DNA of 16,931 nucleotides from an uncultured Eggerthellaceae bacterium. GTDB taxonomy: Bacteria; Actinomycetota; Coriobacteriia; Coriobacteriales; Eggerthellaceae. Made by a program: the position numbers and the translations under genes. Under the pieces are notes generated by a model, which saw nothing but the letters and a program-made list of their open reading frames with translations, had not been told where the DNA came from and ran no database searches. How positions within the stretch are numbered: position 1 is the first letter of the stretch; each line of letters begins with the position of its first letter. The stretch covers positions 1 to 16,931 of the forward strand of contig CAKTVK010000042.1 in the NCBI GenBank assembly GCA_934623455.1. The letters are read 5' to 3'. Below are positions 8,086 to 14,826 of the stretch, in pieces.

Positions 8086-8940
8086 TTATGCAGCCGCCCC
8101 CTGAGAACCAACCGTCGAAACTACAATCACTTCCTGGAGCGGACCAGCGTTCTCGTTCGGGGAAACCACAATACGGCGCGTGGATTCGCCTTGACGCTGA
8201 TCGATGCGTACGACTTGTCCCACAATCAGACCGCGCGTATAGCTTCCGCCCAAGCCAGAAGTTACTACAACGTCGCCCACCTGCACGTTCGCATCGGTTG
8301 AGATATCTTCAAGGTAAAGCAGCCCCTCAAGCGAACCCACGCACACGCCTTCTTCGCGCGTGGCCTGCAGCAAAACGGCAACACCGCTTTGGGGGTCGGT
8401 TAAGAGGCGAACCGTGGAAGAATTATCGGACACGCTAATAATCTGGCCAATCACGCCATTCGGACCCATAACACTTTGCCCCACAACAATACCATCGGCG
8501 CTTCCCGCGTCAATCGTCACAGCCTGGTCGTACGCTTCGGACGTACGCCCGATAACGCATGCAACCGTGCCGGTGATGCTGTACTTCTCGGAAATGTTCA
8601 AGAGCCCCTCAAGGCGCTCGGCTTCCTGCCGATACTCTTCCGCATCGGCCAACTGACGACGCAAACTCTCATTTTCCTCGCGCAGTTCAGACAGCGTTGC
8701 ATCCGATGCCGTTGCGTTCGTAATGGCATCTGCCGCATCGGCGCGCGCAAGCTCCAAGTGTGCACCTGCCTTCGTAAGCGGCTGCACCACCGAGCAGATT
8801 GCGCCCTGCACCTGGTGAAGAATACCTTCCTCCCCTTCGCGGGCGTAGCCAAACGACACGCCAATACAAAGCACGAGCATGACGGCAAGAAGGACCCGAG
8901 GGTCCTTCGAAGTTTTTTTCATCTGATAGGTTTGAAGCAT
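8086..8940 (-). CDS. mreC: Rod shape-determining protein MreC
   Basis: 284 residues with the standard MreC plan. A short basic cytoplasmic N-terminus (KKTSKD) is followed by one membrane segment (about 15-32), a coiled coil (about 79-113, LREENESLRRQLADAEE) and an extracellular double beta-barrel domain. The barrel holds the family phrases VTIDAGSADGIVVGQSVMGPNGVIGQI, VRLLTDPQSGVAVLLQ and GDVVVTSGLGG. MreC scaffolds PBP2 and links it to MreB through MreD. The ATG at 8940 follows a weak AGGC about nine bases upstream, 25 bases after mreB. A second ATG at 8922 has no better site. Just inside the gene is a run of seven A bases followed by a hairpin (8889-8908), described separately. It ends in TAA immediately before the mreD GTG. 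Confidence 0.95.
   Translation of the reverse strand: MLQTYQMKKTSKDPRVLLAVMLVLCIGVSFGYAREGEEGILHQVQGAICSVVQPLTKAGAHLELARADAADAITNATASDATLSELREENESLRRQLADAEEYRQEAERLEGLLNISEKYSITGTVACVIGRTSEAYDQAVTIDAGSADGIVVGQSVMGPNGVIGQIISVSDNSSTVRLLTDPQSGVAVLLQATREEGVCVGSLEGLLYLEDISTDANVQVGDVVVTSGLGGSYTRGLIVGQVVRIDQRQGESTRRIVVSPNENAGPLQEVIVVSTVGSQGAAA
8889..8919. repeat. Inverted repeat beside a homopolymer at the start of mreC
   Basis: Eight base pairs (8889-8896 pairing with 8901-8908) close a four-base loop. A run of seven T lies at 8913-8919 on the plus strand. On the plus strand this has the form of an intrinsic terminator with a four-base spacer. On the mreC mRNA it appears as A7 followed by a hairpin, the layout of a slippage or frameshift signal. 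Neither activity is demonstrated, and the codons read normally as part of MreC. Confidence 0.5.
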
Positions 8941-8965
8941 AACGTTTGCCTAAAGCGCTTTCGTG

Positions 8966-10039
8966 TTATTTGGAGCGCATAAGCGTCTGTCTCAGAGCTG
9001 TTGGCGTCTCCAAAACCTTCGAGCAGCCCATAACCACGTTCGTCAGCGCCGTCTCGCTCACCCAAACGGGAATCTCAAGACGATAACTCAAATAGCGGTC
9101 AAGACCGGAAAGCAGGCCGCCGCCACCCGTGAGCAAAATGCCGTTTTTAATGATGTCACTGGCAAGGTCGGGGTTCGTTTTCTTGAACGTTTCCTTGATG
9201 TGGAACACCATTTCCTCGACCGGCGCCTGCAGCGCGCGACGAACGTCTTCCGACTGAACGGAGACTTCCTTCGGCTGTTCGGTATACATGTCCTGACCGG
9301 AAATAAGCAGGTCACGCTCGCGTCCGTCCTCAAAAGGAAGAATGGAGCCAATAGCAATCTTGATGTATTCAGCGGTTCTTTCGCCGATTTTGATTCCCAG
9401 CAAGTCGCGCAGATAGTTTGCCACCGCTTCGTCCATGCGGTTGCCCGCCAAACGAAGCGAAGACGACGTTACGATACCGCCCAACGAGATAACGGCAACT
9501 TCCGTGGTGCCACCGCCGATGTCCACAACCATGGAGCCAATAGGCTCGGTCACGGGAAGATCGGCGCCCATTGCCGCCGCCATGGGCTCTTCCACCAGGT
9601 ACGCTTGACGCGCGCCCGCCTGGATAGCCGCTTCGAAAACAGCACGCTTCTCAACAGACGTTGCGCCGCAGGGGATGCAAATGACAATGCGCGGCTTAGC
9701 TTGCCACGGGTACTTGCGCGAAATCGCACGGTCGATAAACGCGGAGAGCATAGCTTCCGTTACGTCGTAGTCGGCAATAACGCCATCCTTTAGGGGATGT
9801 TCCGCCGAAAACGCGTCCGGCGTATGGTTGATCATGTTCTTGGCTTCTGTACCAACAGCCAAAACACGATGAGTGCTCTTCTCAATAGCAACAACAGAAG
9901 GCTCGTTGATTACAATGCCCTCGCCGGGAATTGCCACCAACGTATTGGCCGTGCCCAAGTCGATAGCAAGATCGACTGAAGAGCGCGAGCCCAAACTCGA
10001 AAGAAAATCTCCTGAAGAGAGCGAATCTAAAAAGGACAT
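8966..10039 (-). CDS. mreB: Rod shape-determining protein MreB (bacterial actin)
   Basis: 357 residues from the ATG at 10039, close to the usual MreB length. The ATPase signatures are in place: phosphate-1 DLGTANT (27-33), EEPMAAAMGA after the central helix, phosphate-2 VVDIGGGTTEV (about 171-181), and the adenosine/connect-2 region GILLTGGGGLLSGLD (about 300-314). MreB forms membrane-bound filaments that position the elongation complex. The N-terminus before the first beta strand is somewhat long, about 20 residues, and Ser-rich. Its spaced hydrophobics (F3, L4, L7, F12, L13, L16) could form a membrane-binding amphipathic helix. A GTG at 10054 in the same frame is less likely, because the GGGAG site serves the ATG. 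It is the first gene of the operon, with a promoter candidate about 40 bases upstream. Confidence 0.96.
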   Translation of the reverse strand: MSFLDSLSSGDFLSSLGSRSSVDLAIDLGTANTLVAIPGEGIVINEPSVVAIEKSTHRVLAVGTEAKNMINHTPDAFSAEHPLKDGVIADYDVTEAMLSAFIDRAISRKYPWQAKPRIVICIPCGATSVEKRAVFEAAIQAGARQAYLVEEPMAAAMGADLPVTEPIGSMVVDIGGGTTEVAVISLGGIVTSSSLRLAGNRMDEAVANYLRDLLGIKIGERTAEYIKIAIGSILPFEDGRERDLLISGQDMYTEQPKEVSVQSEDVRRALQAPVEEMVFHIKETFKKTNPDLASDIIKNGILLTGGGGLLSGLDRYLSYRLEIPVWVSETALTNVVMGCSKVLETPTALRQTLMRSK

Positions 10040-10076
10040 ACAGGTTTCTCCCACTTAACTTTTCACGTAAGTGCGA

Positions 10077-10085
10077 ATTTTACCA
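10077..10085 (-). promoter_or_regulatory. Extended -10 promoter candidate for mreB
   Basis: The minus strand reads TGGTAAAAT. This is an extended -10 element (TGn) with a hexamer one base from TATAAT. No good -35 hexamer sits 16-18 bases upstream, which is tolerable for an extended -10 promoter. It would give a leader of about 30 bases before the mreB ATG. The cyclophilin gene has a matching element at 16783-16791. Confidence 0.5.
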
Positions 10086-10106
10086 TACACCAGCTTTGCA
10101 TTGCTC

Positions 10107-10161
10107 CAACGCCTGCTCCCCATGGTAAAAAACCATGTTTATCCATGAAAAGCAGGCGTTG
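10107..10161. repeat. Nested inverted repeat between hydA and mreB
   Basis: An 11-bp perfect outer stem (10107-10117 pairing with 10151-10161) encloses an inner 6-bp hairpin (10121-10126 with 10132-10137, loop AAAAA). The T6 run (10169-10174) lies on the plus-strand side, so it looks like a terminator only for plus-strand transcripts. On the hydrogenase mRNA no U-tract follows the stem. It may still slow or end read-through into mreB, but a simple intrinsic terminator for hydA is not seen. Confidence 0.6.
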
Positions 10162-10183
10162 AGCACTCTTTTTTGACAGTTTG

Positions 10184-11473
10184 CTAATGCACCGAGCACG
10201 AAAAACAGGGATCGTAGGCGCGCACCAGCATTTCTACACTGTGCTTGAGCTCATCCTCGCTTACCCCTTGCGCCGCTAAGTCGCATGCAAGCTTCATCAT
10301 GTCGGCTTCCAGGTTTGCAACGTTTTGCGCCGTGGGCGTAACGATGGTGGCATGCACAACGTAGCCCTGCTCGTCGAATTCCAAATCGTGGAACACGGTG
10401 CCACGTGGCGCCTCGGTAAAGCCTATACCCTTGCCTGCCCGCGGCGTAAATGCCACCGGCGTTGTGGTTCCCTCGAACTCGTCTGCCGCCAAAGCGCGAC
10501 ACAGCGCCGCACAACGCTCAACGGCGTCCACCAGCTCAACAGCTTGCGCAACGTTATTGTTGAACGGGTTACGCTCAGGCGGACGCAATCCCGCCTTTGC
10601 CGCAGCAAAACGCGCTTGCTGCGTCAAGTTGTTCCACGATGCGTTGATACGAGCCAGCGCACCCACCAGGTACGGCTTCTTCGTTTCGCGCGCACGAGCA
10701 AACAGCGCGCAAGAATGAGGCACGGCATATTCTTCCATGGCATCATGAAGCTGCGTGCAGTCAAAACGCGCGCCGGATTTCACGAATTCAAATTCGCGTG
10801 AAAGCGAAATAGGATACGCGCCTTCCTGCACCATGGCCATCATTTCGCCATCGGTCGCAAGCGGCGGAACAGGGAAACCGTTGAACACATCCACCGTGGT
10901 AAGGGCGAATTCAAGCGCCTGGTCAAGCTGCTGCGCCATATCAAGGTATTGCTGCGCCGTGGGCTCGGACGTGAATCCGCCCACCACCGCGGTAATGGGA
11001 TGGATGCTGCGACCGCCCACCAGGCAGCACAGCTCGTTTCCCAGGCTCTTCAGCGCAAGCGCCTTGTCAAACAGCTCCTTATTCGCATCCGCCAAAGGGA
11101 AAATGCTTTGCTGCTTCAAATAATCGGGCGCAGCCAGAACATACAAGTGCGTCGCATGGTTTTGCAGGTAGGAACCATACACCAAAAGCTCGCGCAACAT
11201 GCGCGTGCGCTCGCTGACCTCCACCCCAAACGCCTGTTCAACGGCAAGAAGACTGGTAATCACATGATTTGCCGAGCAAATGCCACAGATACGAGAAGCA
11301 ATATAGGGAATCTCATCGAAACGGCGGCCGCGCACCATGCTTTCAAAGAAACGAGCGGGCTCATCGATCTGCATCTGAACCGACTCAACAACACCTTCTT
11401 TTATGGATACCTTAACTTGACCATGGCCTTCAACGCGGGCCATATGCTCAAGCGTCAATACTTCTTTGCTCAT
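10184..11473 (-). CDS. hydA: Cytoplasmic [NiFe] hydrogenase large (alpha) subunit, group 3b-like
   Basis: 429 residues. It carries the Ni-Fe active site that interconverts H2 with protons and electrons. The N-terminal ligand motif is RICGICSANH with Cys63 and Cys66. The C-terminal motif is DPCFSCSVH with Cys423 and Cys426. Other family marks are MARVEGHGQV near the start, GGRSIHP and RINASWNNL. The protein stops at His429, the last residue of the motif, so the C-terminal tail that a maturation protease normally removes is absent. I checked the codons: GTG CAT then TAG. The start follows GGGAG at seven bases, 30 bases after hydD. It is the last gene of hydB-hydG-hydD-hydA, the order of the Pyrococcus soluble hydrogenases (sulfhydrogenases). 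The symbol follows that convention and is unrelated to [FeFe] HydA. Confidence 0.93.
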   Translation of the reverse strand: MSKEVLTLEHMARVEGHGQVKVSIKEGVVESVQMQIDEPARFFESMVRGRRFDEIPYIASRICGICSANHVITSLLAVEQAFGVEVSERTRMLRELLVYGSYLQNHATHLYVLAAPDYLKQQSIFPLADANKELFDKALALKSLGNELCCLVGGRSIHPITAVVGGFTSEPTAQQYLDMAQQLDQALEFALTTVDVFNGFPVPPLATDGEMMAMVQEGAYPISLSREFEFVKSGARFDCTQLHDAMEEYAVPHSCALFARARETKKPYLVGALARINASWNNLTQQARFAAAKAGLRPPERNPFNNNVAQAVELVDAVERCAALCRALAADEFEGTTTPVAFTPRAGKGIGFTEAPRGTVFHDLEFDEQGYVVHATIVTPTAQNVANLEADMMKLACDLAAQGVSEDELKHSVEMLVRAYDPCFSCSVH

Positions 11474-11503
11474 AAACGTGCTCCCTGTAGCTTAGTCGTG
11501 CCC

Positions 11504-12292
11504 TTACTCGTCTTCTTTTTCCAGGTCAAGCACGCCTGCATTGAACATACGCAAGCGCTGCTTGAACACGTTCGCATCCTGACCGAACGATTCGACAACC
11601 GCATAAGCGGAATCCAAATTGCAATCAGGGGAAATTCCCGCGCATCCGTTGCACGCACGTCCCAGGCCAGGGCAACGTGCGCCACAGCCCGCGCGCGTGA
11701 CCAGACCCATGCAAATCTGCCCCTGCTCATAAAGGCACTGGGTTCCGTTCACCTTGCATTCGCCACACAACGTGGTAGTGGAAATGGCTTTATTCGAGCC
11801 CTGCAGCGCGCGCTGCAAAACGTCCACGAAACGATAGAAATCAACGGGGCAACACGGCACTTCGAAATCAACGTCAATGGTGTGCTTGATTGACGCCGGC
11901 GAAACCACCTGACCGCAAGCTTCGGGAAGCGCATCGCCGTACACATCGTGCGCATGGACGTCTACCCCATCGCAAGCCATGCCAGGAATGCCACCGGTAA
12001 GCGCGCACGCGCCAATGCCAATAACAGTCTTCGCGCGCTTGCGGATCTCAACCAGAAGATCGCGCGCTTCTTGTGTGGTCGCGGCGCCTTCGATAACGGC
12101 AACATCGAACTCATCGGGCAGCGGCTCATCGCTCACAAGCTGCCAATACCCCAGGTCAATCTGACCTAAAACGTCCAACAGGTACGCTTCCTTATTCGTG
12201 ACCTGCAGTTGGCAGCCAAAGCAGCTAGCGAACGCGAAGAACACAACACGCGGCACGCCTTCGCCGCGCAACGAAACAGCGTAGTTTGCCAT
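11504..12292 (-). CDS. hydD: [NiFe] hydrogenase small (delta) subunit
   Basis: About 262 residues. It relays electrons from the Ni-Fe site through iron-sulfur clusters. In the numbering of the two-residue-longer form, the proximal cluster ligands are probably Cys26 and Cys29 (SCFGCQ), Cys98 (GIGACALTGGIPG) and Cys149 or Cys150 (PCCP). The C-terminal region holds nine further cysteines (178, 181, 188, 196, 205, 209, 216, 219, 226), enough for two more [4Fe-4S] clusters. There is no twin-arginine signal, so the enzyme stays in the cytoplasm. Two starts compete. The ATG at 12292 lies two bases after the hydG stop. A GTG at 12298 overlaps the stop as GTGA and has AGGGG five bases upstream. They differ by two residues. 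Family assignment is firm from motifs and from adjacency to the large subunit. Confidence 0.92.
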   Translation of the reverse strand: MANYAVSLRGEGVPRVVFFAFASCFGCQLQVTNKEAYLLDVLGQIDLGYWQLVSDEPLPDEFDVAVIEGAATTQEARDLLVEIRKRAKTVIGIGACALTGGIPGMACDGVDVHAHDVYGDALPEACGQVVSPASIKHTIDVDFEVPCCPVDFYRFVDVLQRALQGSNKAISTTTLCGECKVNGTQCLYEQGQICMGLVTRAGCGARCPGLGRACNGCAGISPDCNLDSAYAVVESFGQDANVFKQRLRMFNAGVLDLEKEDE

Positions 12293-12294
12293 AA

Positions 12295-13203
12295 TCACAT
12301 CGACCCCTGAATGTTCTTAGCTTCCCAGTAATTGAACACCGGACCATCAATGCATACGTACTGATGCCCAATCTGGCAATGACCGCACTTGCCCATGCCG
12401 CATTTCATGTGGCGCTCAAAACTCATGTAAATGTGATCGTAGCTGATGTTCTTCTTGCGCATCTCTTCCACCACAAAACGGTACATGACAGGAGGTCCGC
12501 ACAACGCGCCGAACGTGTTATCGGGATCGATCTCGAGCTGGGCAAACGGTTTCGTGACAACGCCTACTTCGCCATCCCAGTTATCATCGGGATTATCCAC
12601 CGTCAGGTGCAGCTCGAAGTCTTTACGATGGCGCCACATCTCAAATTGATCGCGGAACATGATCTCGGAAGGAGACTTTGATCCATAAATGATGATGATC
12701 TTGCCGAATTCGCTTCGCTCATCGTGGATGTTGTTGATCAGTGAACGCAGCGGCGCAATGCCCAGGCCGCCTGCAACCAGCAACACATCATGACCGCGCA
12801 TCTTGTCAATGGGGAAACCGCGCCCGTAAGGCCCGCGAATACCCACAATATCGCCGCACTGCATCTTGTGCAGCTCTTCGGTGAATTTACCCGTTCGACG
12901 CACGCACAGCTCAATGAAACCGCGCTTTGTGGGCGAGCTGGAAATGGAGATGGGCGCCTCGCCCACACCAAAGATAGAAAGCTCCACGAATTGGCCGGGA
13001 TTGTGGCGGAACGCTTCGCGAATCTTTTCGTCTATCAGGCGAAACTCGAACAGCTTTTCCGTTTCCGTAAGCTCTGTGATAGACGTGATACGCGCCGGCC
13101 ACGGACGATACGGATTTGCCGCCATCAGCTCTTCGCCCGACAGCGGCTCAGCTGAAGCGGTGTAAGGGCTTACGGATACGCTTCTCAGCTCTTCGCTAAT
13201 CAT
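12295..13203 (-). CDS. hydG: Hydrogenase FAD/NAD(P)-binding (gamma) subunit
   Basis: About 302 residues from the ATG at 13203. A TTG start at 13233 in the same frame has less support. It belongs to the ferredoxin-reductase-like family that includes PyrK and the sulfhydrogenase gamma subunit. It passes electrons between NAD(P) and the iron-sulfur chain. The FAD-binding motif is APISISSSP (about 83-91). The nucleotide-binding motif is VAGGLGIAPLRSL (about 143-155), and the C-terminal face has GALCGPPVM (about 232-240). Four cysteines, Cys268, Cys273, Cys276 and Cys284 (CGMGKCGHCQ and YVC), would hold a [2Fe-2S] cluster as in PyrK. The start overlaps the hydB stop by 8 bases, with a moderate AAAGG site ahead. 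Whether NAD or NADP is used cannot be told from the sequence. Confidence 0.92.
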   Translation of the reverse strand: MISEELRSVSVSPYTASAEPLSGEELMAANPYRPWPARITSITELTETEKLFEFRLIDEKIREAFRHNPGQFVELSIFGVGEAPISISSSPTKRGFIELCVRRTGKFTEELHKMQCGDIVGIRGPYGRGFPIDKMRGHDVLLVAGGLGIAPLRSLINNIHDERSEFGKIIIIYGSKSPSEIMFRDQFEMWRHRKDFELHLTVDNPDDNWDGEVGVVTKPFAQLEIDPDNTFGALCGPPVMYRFVVEEMRKKNISYDHIYMSFERHMKCGMGKCGHCQIGHQYVCIDGPVFNYWEAKNIQGSM

Positions 13204-14233
13204 TTTCCGCCGCCTTTCTCTCAAAGAACTCAAGCACGCGGATAGGGTTGATGTGCGCCTTGCACGCGCGCACGCAACGGCCGCAACCTACGCACAGCAT
13301 GCGGTCGTGGTTCGCAAGGAAACCGTTGAGCTTGTGGTACATGCGATGACGCACGCGCTCGCGCGTGGTGGGACGGAAGTTGTGACCGCCGGCAACAACA
13401 GCGAACTGGGGCGATGTGCAGGCATCCCACACGCGACGACGCTCTCCGGTCACGCCATTGGGATCAAGCTCATCGCGAATGTCGAAGCAGAAGCACGTAG
13501 GGCATACCGCCGCGCACGCCGAACACGAAAGGCAGCGGCTTCCCAACTGCTCCCAGAACGCATCGCTATGGAAAACGTCCATGAGCATGGCAACTTCTTG
13601 CACATCGGGAATGCTGCGCGAAAACGCCGACTGACGAGCACGCGTACGCTGACGAAACGCAATACGGTCCTCGTCGCTTGCAACGCGCAAATCGCACGTG
13701 GCTTCCAAGATATTGGCTGCTTCTACGCTGGAGATGCTCACCAGAACATGCCCGTTTTGCAAATCCTGCAAGAACAAGTCGTAACCGAAATGCGCCTCGT
13801 CGCTGTCCCACAAGTTGCAGAAGCATTCCTGTGTAGGCATGCAGCCCACGCCAATAATAAGCGTGGCCTCGCGGCGGGCAATATAGTAAGGATCGGGGTA
13901 TTTTCCGTAACGGAAAACAAGGTCAAGCCTGTTCAGCGCATTAATGTCGCAGGCATGCACGCCAAAAATGACGCGCGGCGGCACTTGCATTTTGAAATCC
14001 GTGAACGTGTTTTTTGATGCATCGAAAGAAAAAAGCGTCTCTTTTGGTGGCAAGAAGAACTTCCGCAGAGACGACTGCGTGCCCTGCGGAGCTTTGCTTA
14101 TCTGCTCCGGGGACGTAATGACGTCGAACGTTGCAATTTCTCCGTGATCAACGGGAGCAATCACTTCGTACGACTTAAGAAATGCCGAGACCAGCGCGGG
14201 CACCTCATCCGCATCGATAACGCGATAAAGCAT
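13196..14233 (-). CDS. hydB: Hydrogenase 4Fe-4S dicluster (beta) subunit
   Basis: 345 residues, first gene of the hydrogenase operon. It resembles the beta subunit of the soluble group 3b hydrogenases, and also anaerobic sulfite reductase subunit A, to which that family is related. It carries electrons between the flavoprotein and the small subunit. The two ferredoxin-type cluster motifs are CLSCSACAAVCPTC (Cys234, 237, 240, 244) and CVGCGRCVRACKAHINP (Cys314, 317, 320, 324). An N-terminal region at about 60-130 has FLPPKETLFSF and RVIFGVHACDINAL, typical of this family. No signal or membrane segment is present. The ATG at 14233 is preceded by GAGGGAGG. About 93 bases separate it from ndk. 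I see no convincing -10/-35 pair there, so the operon promoter is unlocated. Confidence 0.91.
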   Translation of the reverse strand: MLYRVIDADEVPALVSAFLKSYEVIAPVDHGEIATFDVITSPEQISKAPQGTQSSLRKFFLPPKETLFSFDASKNTFTDFKMQVPPRVIFGVHACDINALNRLDLVFRYGKYPDPYYIARREATLIIGVGCMPTQECFCNLWDSDEAHFGYDLFLQDLQNGHVLVSISSVEAANILEATCDLRVASDEDRIAFRQRTRARQSAFSRSIPDVQEVAMLMDVFHSDAFWEQLGSRCLSCSACAAVCPTCFCFDIRDELDPNGVTGERRRVWDACTSPQFAVVAGGHNFRPTTRERVRHRMYHKLNGFLANHDRMLCVGCGRCVRACKAHINPIRVLEFFERKAAEND

Positions 14234-14266
14234 GGCCCTCCCTCTTCGTTAATCGAATCGGCAGAA

Positions 14267-14305
14267 CGTCCGCCCGCATCCGCGCAAACGGAAAGCGAGC
14301 GGACG
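14267..14305 (-). terminator. Hairpin after ndk, possible weak terminator
   Basis: An 11-bp stem (14267-14277 pairing with 14295-14305), with one non-Watson-Crick position (U·G on the minus strand), encloses a smaller 4-bp hairpin. It sits 22 bases after the ndk stop. On the minus strand it is followed only by TTCTGCC, so the U-tract is poor. It may terminate inefficiently and let some ndk transcripts reach the hydrogenase genes. Confidence 0.5.
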
Positions 14306-14326
14306 CCAAATAATGCCGAAAACCTC

Positions 14327-14731
14327 TTAACCGAAGAATACGCCTATTTCGCGCTCAGCGGACTCCACAGAGTCGGAACCGTGAATAACATTTCGGTCAA
14401 CAGTCAAACCGAAGTCGCCGCGGATGGTTCCCGGGGCTGCCTGAGCGCAGTTCGTCGCGCCCATGAGCTTGCGCATAACAGCAACGGCGCCTTCGCCGGC
14501 AATAACCATCTTGACCACAGGGCCGCTTGTGATGTAAGAGATAAGACCGTCGTAGAACGGCTTGCCCTCGTGCTCTTTATAGTTCTCTGCTGCTTGCTCG
14601 GGGGTAACCATGGTAAGTTCCATCTTCTCGATGGTCAGGCCGGCACGCTCGATGCGCGAGATAATCTCACCCACGTGCCTGTTCTCAACGCCGTCGGGTT
14701 TAATCATGCTGTAAGTACGCTCAATTGCCAT
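14327..14731 (-). CDS. ndk: Nucleoside diphosphate kinase
   Basis: 134 residues, the normal length for the family. It transfers the gamma phosphate of ATP to other nucleoside diphosphates through a phosphohistidine and so balances NTP and dNTP pools in the cytoplasm. The N-terminus MAIERTYSMIKPDGV holds the conserved Lys11. The active-site signature NVIHGSDS gives His117 as the phosphorylated residue. Other conserved blocks are GPVVKMVIAGEGAV, RKLMGATN and APGTIRGDFG. The start has GAAGGA seven to eight bases upstream. The gene lies between the terminator of the TPR gene and a weak hairpin, so it is probably a single-gene unit. No clear promoter is visible in the short gap before it. Confidence 0.97.
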   Translation of the reverse strand: MAIERTYSMIKPDGVENRHVGEIISRIERAGLTIEKMELTMVTPEQAAENYKEHEGKPFYDGLISYITSGPVVKMVIAGEGAVAVMRKLMGATNCAQAAPGTIRGDFGLTVDRNVIHGSDSVESAEREIGVFFG

Positions 14732-14765
14732 GCAAACATCCTTCCTGTGCTATTTACAATTCTGG

Positions 14766-14801
14766 CAAAAAGGGCGAGACCACCCCTGTGGTTTCGCCCT
14801 T
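14766..14801 (-). terminator. Intrinsic terminator after the cyclophilin-TPR operon
   Basis: A 14-pair stem (14770-14783 pairing with 14788-14801, one G·T) closes a four-base loop. On the minus strand it is followed by TTTTT. It lies 25 bases after the TPR gene stop and separates it from ndk. Confidence 0.88.
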
Positions 14802-14826
14802 ATCAACAAAAACGAGAAGCCTAAGG

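Noticed and set aside
10040..10054. Upstream GTG start for mreB at 10054
   Set aside because: The GGGAG ribosome-binding site lies between this GTG and the ATG at 10039, and the five extra residues match nothing in the family.
10184..12298. Membrane-bound uptake (group 1) hydrogenase
   Set aside because: The small subunit has no twin-arginine signal or membrane helix, there is no cytochrome b gene, and the partners are NAD(P)/FAD and ferredoxin-like subunits in the soluble group 3 order.
13204..13233. TTG start for hydG, adding ten Arg-rich residues
   Set aside because: It lies deeper inside hydB and uses a rare start codon, while the ATG at 13203 has an AAAGG site and the short overlap typical of this operon.
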